Below are positions 55,896 to 64,000 of a DNA stretch of 64,000 nucleotides, in pieces. The first letter of the stretch is position 1; each line of letters begins with the position of its first letter. Source of the stretch: Aegilops tauschii subsp. strangulata (lineage: Eukaryota > Streptophyta > Magnoliopsida > Poales > Poaceae); NCBI RefSeq assembly GCF_002575655.3, contig NC_053039.3, forward strand, positions 237,500,622 to 237,564,621, read 5' to 3'. The position numbers and the translations under genes are program-made. The notes below the pieces were generated by a model that saw only the letters and a program-made list of their open reading frames with translations, did not search any database and was not told the origin of the DNA.

Positions 55896-56875
55896 GCAGG
55901 ATACCCTCTAAGAATTTCTTGTGGTGGGTGTGCTTCTTGCAATAGTGGGGCGCGATCGAAAGGTTGAAGAGACACAAGGGTAGGTTAAATGGCCGTTGTA
56001 ATAAATGGGGGCCGGCCGGCCTATAATCGTCACGTCTTGTCACGGCGTTCATAGCGGAGGATTCCAGAATCCAGTGCACGCTTGACAACACCGCACCCCA
56101 AGCGTGGGCTCGAAGAGGCGCCAAATGTATCGTCGGTGAGCCTGTTCCTGCGCTACCGCGCAAGCTTCCCACCCGGCTAGCTTGGCCACGCGTCGGCCAG
56201 AAGAGGGACAAATCATGGGTGTTTATTGGCAAAAAGCTTTGTAAAAACAAAGTGTGTGGAATGACTACGGTCATAAGTTTACCCTTGGGTGATGAGGTCA
56301 AAGTTACACAGAAGGGTGATGATGAACACTCGAGTGCGATAATTAATTCTGCGCTCTACAGTGCACACGGTGGAAGAAACCAACTGTGTGCAATAATGTC
56401 GAAGATCGCAGTCGAGTTAGCTATACAGATCGTGTGCTGTGAGATCGACAAGGTAAACTGATTCGAGAATGGTTAATAAAGTCTAAGACCATTGCATACT
56501 AAGGTCAAAATAGTGCTAGCAATATACGAGTCTCATACGATGCCATTTCAACGATTGTACCACAAAAGCTCAAAATGTTACAAGGTTCAAATTCCAAAGT
56601 TATATGGCTCAAATTCGAAGATTACAAGGTTCAAACTGATATTAGAAATGAAATTCAGCTCATTAGCTAGAAACGCTCGCGCTGATGCGCTGAACATGGA
56701 TATCAGAGAGCTTCAAACTAATATCACCGCTTCTAAGTCTGGCTTCGAAACCTCACAATTTTTGCAAAGGGGTCAGCCACTGAGAAGTCATGTATGGGGT
56801 TGACCCGATGACTTCCGATTACTCTGTCATCTGAAGTTCCAAAATGAAATTCAACATTTTTGGAGCCTACTCCAT
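55896..56875. other. Spacer between captured genes
   Basis: The left part is GC-rich (55980-56200) and could be promoter DNA of the exonuclease-like gene. Near 56310-56460 there are subterminal-like phrases (GTGCACACGG, ACTGTGTGCAATAATG). No coding frame is supported. Confidence 0.4.
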
Positions 56876-56879
56876 TCTA

Positions 56880-58640
56880 CCGCAGGCACTGGCGCTGATC
56901 AACAGACCATTCATTTTTGCGAAATAAATGTAGGGCAAACCTCATTTCCTTCAGCACCCTTGCTCTGAGAACAAAGAACCTGGTGAATATAATCTCCGGT
57001 AAGGTCCCTCGGTAGGAGTTCAAAGTAATTTCTGAGAGATGCAGATCAAGGCATTCGACGTGATTGTTATATTGTATCACATTATCCACCACTGGGCCTA
57101 ATCTTATCTGCAAAAGAAGAAAACGTGTTAGTGCCTACATGCAGTTTTGAACATTACTACAGGCCTAGCTATTTGGTTTGCAGGATTTTTAATATGCACT
57201 AACATGCCATCTTTGACCTGACATGATTAACATGGGCATTTGATTACATTCTAGAAAAATGTAGCCTTCTTCACAAGAGGTTGGAGTGGATGAAAAGTTC
57301 CCTAAGAAAACTAGTACAGATGAATCCAAAGGAGAAATGCTTATTGAATGTAACCATATGGATCAAGCAACCAATATGGGGGGCATGTATGTACTGAAAT
57401 CCTCCAAAAGAACCTTAAGAAATCGTAGTACATTGTCATTGTAAACTTGGAAAAAGGTGTCACAAATTGAACTCCCTTATGGTTAACATTTAACAGGAAA
57501 GGAACATCACCTCAATATATAGCTTTTCCAGGCACGGAAAGCATCTCAGGAAACTGACAACTTGCTCCAGGTCGGGCCCGATAGATTCTAGTGCCAAGAC
57601 CTTCACTGTGCACAGTTTCGGGGTCAAGCTTGTCGGAATCATTTTCTGAATGACAGACGAACAAACATCTTCAAAATTAGAAATAATTTTAATTTGTGGA
57701 AGGAGAGGTAGAAGGCGGCTGTTGTACCTGAACGGGTGTGGATCCAATAACAAGTTCGGAGTATTTGTCAGACGAGTAGCCCACCATTGTCAATTTCGGC
57801 GCAGAAATGACATTGATTCTTGTTGGACCTTCTTGATCAACTACAAGTAATCTCTCAAGTGCAGGTGTGTCCTGGATGACCATACCGTGGTCCACCTTTT
57901 GTGATGTCTTCCTGCCGCACCAGCAACACACATAAATAGTCCGGAGAGTCATGGAGGTGATGTGGAAGGTACTCAACCCATTGATCGCCTGAAGATGAAG
58001 GTACTCGAGTGAGTACAGCCAAGGAGCAGGCACTCCATGTCACCCTTTGAGAGGCAGACAGCGACGATCTCGAGGTGCTTCAGTCGTGGTAGAATAACAG
58101 CGGGCGCGTCATTAAGGGGCGGGAAATGGCAGTTCCTGAACTTGGCGACGCGTAGCGTGGGCGCGAGGCGGAGTGCGGACGTTGGCAGCGACCGCATATG
58201 CCCATCATCAAAAGTGAGCTCCTCGAGCTGATCTAGGGTGGGGGATCGAAACCAGTCGTCAAGCTTGGCTCGGTCCTTGCCGTTGGAACGGAACTTGCCC
58301 ATTCTAAGGCCTTTGGTTGGGCCAAGGCGACTGTCAAGGATCTTGGAGAACGCATCCAAGCTTTTGCGATAGCCATGGCAGAGCTCGTGGGTGTCGATGA
58401 GGTCGAGAGGGCTGGAGTTCTATAGGGGGCGCCACCGCCGGGAAAGGAGGGTTGTCCACGTCCCATATTTGATTGGGAGGAGGGAGATGATGACTCTCAA
58501 CATATCATCGGGGAGGCTGCTAATTAAGTCTAGGCCTGCTGAAGTCGCTTGCAGTTCTAGCTCGCCCCGCCTCCGCTTGTTGGCAGCCCCGTTCTCCACC
58601 TCTGGAGTCTCCTTGTCAACGGTGCTTTCTAATAGAAATG
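56880..58640 (-). pseudogene. F-box/LRR/FBD-type gene, captured, introns kept
   Basis: The F-box is [20 protein letters not shown] plus [12 protein letters not shown] (about 58540-58423), directly followed by a TAG (58420-58422) where the family has Trp. LRR-like segments follow: LDQLEELTFDDGHMRSLP, LAPTLRVAKFRNCHFP and LPRLKHLEIVAVCLSKGDME. A one-base frameshift near 58015 leads to LEYLHLQAINGLSTF. There are two probable introns: 57725-57632 and about 57511-57116. The last exon (LDLHLSEITLNSYRGTLP; ARVLKEMRFALHLF) is the FBD part. F-box proteins choose targets for SCF ubiquitin ligases. The start codon is not clear. The introns show capture from genomic DNA, not from mRNA. Confidence 0.75.
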
Positions 58641-58789
58641 GGAGTACAGGGAATATTTAGTTAAAATAGGGCAATAGAAAAGTGTATTGGTAACTAGAAG
58701 TTATTAGGTAGGAATATAGTAAGAAAAGGGAATAACAATTGGTTGCCTAAATACTACACAATTCATTTGACATTGCTGAGTAAGTCAAC

Positions 58790-59650
58790 ATATGCAGATA
58801 GTTGAAAAGAAAACTTACTTCGAACAAAGTCTGGACAGATGATTTTGTCGGGGAAGTTAGCATATATCTCATGACCAGGCCCTTCTATGTGCAGTGCAAT
58901 TTTAGTGCCAGCTTTCAGTACATAAAACTTTGCAATTTCATTCCAAAAGCCAGTGCCAAAATAGGAGTCACCACGTTCATCAAGTCTTACAGTAGCAACG
59001 ATTGTAAATCCATGGTTTGTGTGCAGTATGACATTCGTGGAGCCTTGATGTATGTAAAGGGAAAAATTGTGCACTACATAATATGTTGCATAGCGAGGGA
59101 TGTCCTGCAGAAAATGGTAGGCTTGTTAAAGAAAATATGGTAACATGCAAATATGGGCCCAAATTCAAAGAATTGTACAATAGTTGTAATCGAAGGACAA
59201 AAGTCTATAATTAAACAGATAGGGTAAACATGATGTCATGGAAATATGAGAGTAATCAAAAGAACAATACATCATTAATTTGCCTAATATAGAAAGAAGA
59301 GGGGGGGAATCCCCTTTGACGTATATGGTGCATGTGGCACCTTTTATCCAAATGTAGCAATATTTAGAATATGTTCAGGAAAGTAGGCCATGCCAACCGA
59401 TTTAGGCTGAGATTGAACATACTGCGCGCGTCCTCAAGTTATCAGGTACGATGAGATGGAATCCCTGGCGGCGGTCGCCAAGTCCTGAAGTGTCGGCGCA
59501 CTGTACATTCTATGAATGAAAGAAAACCCCTCAAATCAGCTCGAATAAAAATGAATTCACGGCGATTTCCGCTAAGTGATTAAAGGAGGTAGATGAACTG
59601 GGATAAGAGATGAGATAATATCTCATTAAATTAGTTACCTTGTCGTCCAT
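58790..59650 (-). pseudogene. B3-domain-like gene fragment, captured
   Basis: A tiny first exon could be MDDK (from 59650) with a GT donor. A second exon near 59520-59430 contains GFHLIVPDNLRT. The third exon (about 59110-58815) follows a good acceptor: DIPRYATYYVVHNFSLYI, GFTIVATVRLDERGD, FWNEIAKFYVLKAGTKIALH and IEGPGHEIYANFPDKIICP, then a GTAAG donor. The pattern of a short barrel with 'LK.GTK' resembles plant B3 DNA-binding domains. The rest of the gene is not seen. Exon joins were made by eye. Confidence 0.4.
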
Positions 59651-59997
59651 GAGAAAGAATCCTCAGTACGGCAGATTCCCCAACCAAGCGGAGCTGGGTT
59701 GACCGCGAGCAGCGTCAAGAAAGTCGATGGCGATAGGCGGCGCCAAGCGGAAGTGGCAAAATGCGGTGGGCTTTGCCGGCAGCCTGGCGGCGGCGGCGAG
59801 CTAAGTGTTTACCGCCGCGATAGGCGGTGCCATGGCATAGACGCGAAGGAGCTTATGCAGGTGTGAATGGGTAACGTACCGGAGGGGCCGAGGGGGTGGC
59901 GGGCGGGGTGAGGGTTTTTGTGACGTGGGGATGGTGAGGGTTTGCTTTTTCTTTTTTGAATTGGGTGGTGAGGGTTTTCTGTCCCACAAAGAATTTT

Positions 59998-60108
59998 GGG
60001 GGCGACGGTTTGCTAGAGCGAACCGTGTGTGATTGACGTAGCAGGAAAAATGAAAGTCATTGCACACGGTTCCAATTTTGGGAACCGTGTGTGATTGATG
60101 TACTACCT
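59998..60108. repeat. Subterminal-like repeats inside CACTA #2
   Basis: GAACCGTGTGTGATTGA occurs at about 60018 and 60083, with an inverted copy (TTGCACACGGTTCC) between them. The motif is close to the GTGTGCGAT core of the terminal repeats, so transposase might bind here as well. Confidence 0.5.
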
Positions 60109-60180
60109 CCGTCCAGGTTTATTGGTCCCCCGTTCTAATTTTTACCAAAATTTGGCGAAATATTTAACATACTCAGACAT
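60109..60180. mobile_element. Stowaway-like MITE fragment
   Basis: TACTACCTCCGTCCAGGTTT followed by ATTGGTCCCC resembles the start of grass Stowaway (Tc1/mariner) elements, which insert at TA. Only one end is found, so it is truncated or a chance match. Confidence 0.45.
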
Positions 60181-60288
60181 AGATAATAAGTGTACACGTA
60201 CATAAGCATAGTTCAACCATAAGTACATAGTTCAACCGTCATTAAGCATACTCAAGCATACATAGTTCGATCCATCCCACATCTCATC

Positions 60289-61366
60289 TCACATGCGGCC
60301 GGCACGATCCTGAAGCTTCTCCAGGTACTCGGCATACGCGCCGTGCACCACCCTGTGAGAATACTTCTGCTTGAAGGAGCCAACGGCCTGTCCTCTTGCA
60401 TGCGCCAGAACACTTAGATATGCGTCATGAATCTTGTGGTTGCAAAATGGGAATCCATAGCCGTCGTTCCAGGTCCTAATACGCCTGTTATGCATTCCCG
60501 CATAAAGCTCCCTCAGGATTCGCCTCTTGTACCTCCTCTGGGCATCTTCATCCTCGCTGTCCACATCGTCAGACAGCACCTATACAAATAGTAAAACAAA
60601 TCTGGCATCAAATCACTGATTACATGCCGTGAAGTAGGATTAGGAATTTATGGCTATTCATTTATACATATCCAGAGATGATGGTTCGATTTTAAGCACA
60701 GTCGTCTATGTACAGACCAATCTTGAAGAAAATAATGGCACAAACATATGTAGGTCATTCAAAATCAATTGTCAAGTCCTGACAATGAATTATTAGCACG
60801 AACACTAACCCTAGTCGGATTACTAGCAGAAATCATTTGCACAGATGAAACAACTAATCACTTATCACCTGTACCATTCAAACAATCAATACACTACATG
60901 GATCTAACGAAACTTACTCAGATTTCATGTATTGGGAGAACATAACCACAGGATTTCTATTCCAAAAAGGGGGAGGCAGGAGTAAACAAAGAAACCTACG
61001 ATCTATTTGAAACATAAACGGGTATAGATGACTAACCAGCTATCCGTCGTCGTCGGAGTCTTCGCCGGAGTGGTCGTCGGAGTCGGTGTGGAACTCCGCC
61101 TCCGGCTGTGGAAGCTCGACGACGTCGACGATGTCAGGGTGCAGCGATAACTCGCCGACGGTGACGGCAACCTCTATCTCCATCTCCACGCCGTGCTCCG
61201 ATGCTTTAGCAGCCCCGGCGTCGCCACTCCCTCCGATGGGGCGCTTCGGCGGCATCCTCATACACTGACGGCTTTGAGGACTGAGAGCGGCGTCGAGGAT
61301 GCAAGCGGAGAGAGAGGATTGTGTGTGTGTAGCGAGGATGGGGGTGCGGCTGCTCGGGCGCACCAT
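60289..61366 (-). pseudogene. Unknown acidic protein gene, captured, with one intron
   Basis: I do not recognise the product. Exon 1 (61366-61030) has PPKRPIGGSGDAGAAKASEH, VEMEIEVAVTVGELSLHPDI and an acidic end DSDDHSGEDSDDDG, followed by TAG in frame where a donor (GTTAGT) is close. Exon 2 (60582-60289) begins after a good acceptor: LSDDVDSEDEDAQRRYKRRI, LRELYAGMHNRRIRTWNDGY, PFCNHKIHDAYLSVLAHARG, ending LEKLQDRAGRM. Acidic stretches on both sides of the intron suggest one protein of about 200 aa. It is the outermost cargo gene, next to the 36-bp repeat. Again the strand is minus. Confidence 0.5.
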
Positions 61367-61414
61367 TAATATGGAGTAGTGGGAGTTGTGGGAGAGAGGC
61401 GGGCGATGGTCAAA

Positions 61415-61640
61415 CCGATGGCTCGCCTCCCGGTGAGCCTGCGCACCGGACTGCTGGCATGCCTACCAAAGTTTTACACAGCTACTCGCACGCCTCCCGA
61501 TGACACTATGCAGCGAGCACGCCTCCGTCAATTCACACACCTGCACGCACGCCTCCCCGTCTGCCTGCGCGGCGGGCTACTCGCATGCGTCCCGTCAACT
61601 CACGCCTACTCGCACGCCACACGGGTCGCATGGCAGCACG
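61415..61640. repeat. Diverged 36-bp-type GC-rich repeats
   Basis: On the minus strand GACGGGACGCATGCGAG and GCCCGCCGCGCAGGCAGACG match the 36-bp minisatellite of CACTA #1 (9844-9990). GCACGCCTCCC recurs at irregular spacing on the plus strand. Confidence 0.65.
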
Positions 61641-61789
61641 TATATTGTTTTTCTATTTGGATGATTAATGTTGCTGCTTTATTGCTTAACCGAAGCATGG
61701 CACGTGTCCATTGTTAGTCTAACGCTCACGATTCGAAATAAATAATCCGTTTCGGATATTGGTTCCCAATTATTAATAATCTCCCGTCT

Positions 61790-62070
61790 GTAATTAGATA
61801 AAGATTACATCAAAACTGGTCTCAGATTTGACAAAAAAAGTACAATGCCACTTTGTATTGGTGTCCATATGACAACATGATAAGTTTCATGAACTTCAAA
61901 TAAGTTTTGGATGTACTAGAATTTAAAAATCAAGATTCTCAATGTTTGAAATTTGTTGCACGGGGAGTAAACATGCACCCAGTGAGACACATGTGTTTTT
62001 CCAATCCATTTAGGTGCACTGTCATGTGTGCATGTAGCTCAAATTTGATTTTTGCACATTATACCCATAG
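61790..62070. repeat. Diverged single unit of the ~500-bp repeat, inverted
   Basis: The minus strand reads ACATGTGTCTCACTGGGTGC, then ATGTTTACTCC, GAGAATCTTGATTTTTAA and CATGAAACTTATCATG, in the order seen in the array at 7590-9720. It follows the GC-rich repeats just as in CACTA #1. Confidence 0.7.
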
Positions 62071-62239
62071 AAAATCAATCAATCAATGTACTAAAATGTC
62101 TTAATGATCTCTGTGATTTTTTTGAAATTAAAACATCCCTCCTTTGGTAACATGTATGTTCACCACGGGATAATTAATTTAACATGCATCGTAGTTGCGG
62201 TGGATTCGCGGTGTGTGTGTGTGTGTGGGTGTGTGCGTC
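62071..62239. other. (GT)n microsatellite spacer
   Basis: GTGTGTGTGTGTGTGT lies near 62211-62228. No gene. Confidence 0.6.
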
Positions 62240-64000
62240 TGGGGGTGGCGGGTGGCTCGCAGTACACTACGAGTTGTGAGCCACCTGTGTGGGTTGGTCG
62301 TTTTGTTAGGCAAGCTGGTGCCACAACAGAGTCGTGAAATCGTCATTTAAAACATTACACAACCCTTTCATACATAAATGTTTTGGCCACATGCAGTCGA
62401 TGGTTGTCCTACACGACACTCGATACTCGCGTGTGACGCTTTCTATGGGCCCGCGAGGTCGTCGTCCATCACTTTGACGAACAGCCGGCAGTGAGGTTAA
62501 TTTGACCAGCAAGGTAGAATCTTTTTTGTTTGTGTTATGGTGGTATATAGTACGCGTCGAAGAGGTGGGAGGGGACTAGCATATATACTATACATATGCG
62601 TCCGTGAACAAGTACACCTCACTCAGTGTCGGGACTTTTTCATTACCGAGGCACGTGCCACATCAAAATTGTGAAATTGGTTATTCAAACATCACACAAC
62701 ACCTATTTGGGCCACATGCATATATATCCTAGCTAGGACACTCACGTGTGACGCTTCCATCTATGGGCCCACGAGGCCATCGTCGATGCATGCATGCATG
62801 CATCACTTTGACCTACATCGGGAGAGGTTAATTAATTTCACCATCGATGAGCATTTTTTTGGGTTGTACATATATTACGGCAGGAGCATATAGTATGTGG
62901 TGAAGAGGGGGGAAGGGGACCATCATATGTAGTACGCTTGATATGAATCTCGCTCTGTGTTTTGAGGCATGTGGCACATCAAAGTTGTGCATTTTGGGTA
63001 TTCAACATATATATGTTTGGCCCACATGCAAAGCGGTGGTGGTTGTCCTCTCGCACCCACTTAAGCGGTTATCAGCGATATCGATGCTTTCCATCTGTGG
63101 GCCTGCTTGGTCCATCACTTCTTTTTGCCTGACAGCAAGAGAGGTTAATTTGACTTAGGAGGGGATTATTATTTTTGCTCTGGGATGACATGCATGATAC
63201 ACTTTGAGCACACACACATGCATGTGTACGCATGAATCCCTCCCATCGAGTCGAAGTGGCTAGTACAACGACACCATCATGAACCGATCTCGCTCTGTGT
63301 GGGGAGCTAGTGTATGATTTTTGACACACGCGCCAGATCAATGTTGTGTATTCAAACATGCATGCACGCATCGCCTCCATACATATGCATGTAGTGGTTG
63401 CCTTCGAACGATACACTCCCTCGCGTGGTTATCGGCGACAAGCCTATATATTCGTGGGACTGCGTGGACATCCATGATCACCTTGACCAACAACAAGATA
63501 GGTTACCATGGCGGATTCTTCATTTGGTTCGTGTTATCGTAGTATAGGTCATGGTGAGATTCAGACCTAATTAAGTTTGAGCGCATATACTATGCACGCA
63601 TGCATGCATATATGAATCCCCGTCATTGGCTTGAAGTGTGGTGTAACATACATATGCATCGTCAACCTAACCCTCACTCGGTGTGGGGATTTCTAGTTCG
63701 AAATCACGATGCCACATCAAAGTTGTTCCATTGTTACTCAAAAACACACCTCTCCATATATACATATGTTTGGGCCACACGCATGCACTGGTTGTCTTCG
63801 GGGACTAGCTACTTGCGTTATTATTGGCGAGTTAGCCCATCTTCGGGGTCGCATGGACGGCCATCACTTTGACCAACAACAAGAGAGAGGTTGTACGACC
63901 AAGGTGGATTATTCTTGGTCCGTTTTCCGATCCATCTTGGTGGGATATATGCCTCTCTGGCCCTCCGACTGAAAGTGTGTGGGGGGGTTGCTACATCGCA
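62240..64000. repeat. Tandem array of a ~310-390-bp unit, about 5 copies, runs off the window
   Basis: The landmark GGCCCACATGCA recurs in varied form near 62388, 62710, 63020, 63385 and 63773. In each unit it is followed by a TGGTTGTC block, a GGGCCCGCGAGGTC-type block, CATCACTTTGACC and AGAGAGGTTAATTTGACC. The phrase CACATCAAAGTTGTG precedes it. ATGCATGCATGC runs lie near 62788 and 63598. ORFs are shadows. Confidence 0.75.

Larger units (their letters stand above)
54391..64000 (+). mobile_element. CACTA transposon #2, one terminus; other end outside window
   Basis: It begins CACTACTGCAGGCTGCTAAC inside the BARE/Angela-like LTR. The first ~230 bp match the end of CACTA #1. Then come subterminal repeats (to about 55000), fragments of at least four genes, all on the minus strand (55168-61366), a diverged 36-bp repeat (61415-61640), a single diverged unit of the 500-bp repeat (61790-62070) and a ~330-bp tandem array (62240 onward). 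No transposase is seen. Membership of the array is inferred. Confidence 0.75.

Noticed and set aside
61379..61717. Plus-strand ORF of 112 codons
   Set aside because: It lies in the GC-rich repeats of CACTA #2 and shows only repeated Ala/Cys/Leu segments.
1..64000. tRNA, rRNA or other structured RNA genes
   Set aside because: I saw no cloverleaf or rRNA landmark; the only tRNA-related sequences are primer-binding sites.

Overview
The window looks like intergenic DNA from a Triticeae grass (wheat, Aegilops, barley or a close relative). Nearly everything is transposable element, nested several layers deep: Fatima-like and Athila-like Ty3/gypsy elements, BARE/Angela/WIS-like and other Ty1/copia elements, and CACTA transposons with long subterminal repeats. 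Family names come from my recognition of conserved protein and LTR sequence, not from a database search. I see no intact single-copy plant gene, no rRNA, no tRNA and no CRISPR.

Layout from left to right. 1-5952: a minus-strand Fatima-like gypsy element that lost RT, RNase H and integrase but kept gag/protease and a spliced antisense gene. 5953-13001: one end of a CACTA transposon, with a long foldback, a ~500-bp tandem array, a 36-bp minisatellite, two unknown ORFs, subterminal repeats and the terminus. 13002-13497: an orphan ORF fragment. 13498-19834: gypsy element E1 (gag only). 19835-38436: a copia element E0, split by gypsy element E2 (19969-23809, TSD GTCTC) and by a full-length Fatima-like element (26452-36456). 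38437-42619: unassigned repeat DNA with a 55-bp minisatellite. 42620-48168: gypsy element E3. 48169-54390: the 3' half of a BARE/Angela-like copia element, with a 2.7-kb solo LTR (TSD GGAAA) inside its 3' LTR. 54391-64000: the same end of a second CACTA element of the same family, cut by the window edge.

The most interesting structure is shared by the two CACTA copies. They face away from each other and have homologous termini. Each has the same order: terminus, subterminal repeats, variable gene cargo, 36-bp repeat, 500-bp repeat. The left copy carries two unknown ORFs. The right copy carries fragments of an exonuclease-like, an F-box/LRR/FBD, a B3-like and an unknown gene, several with introns. 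A parallel case is the trio of gypsy elements E1-E3: they share LTR style, tRNA-Asp-type primer site and internal layout but carry two different single ORFs. The Fatima-like elements add a multi-exon gene on the strand opposite to gag-pol.

Both integrases I could read have lost a catalytic acidic residue, and most reading frames are interrupted. No copy here looks autonomous, although LTRs, primer sites and CACTA ends could still be used in trans.
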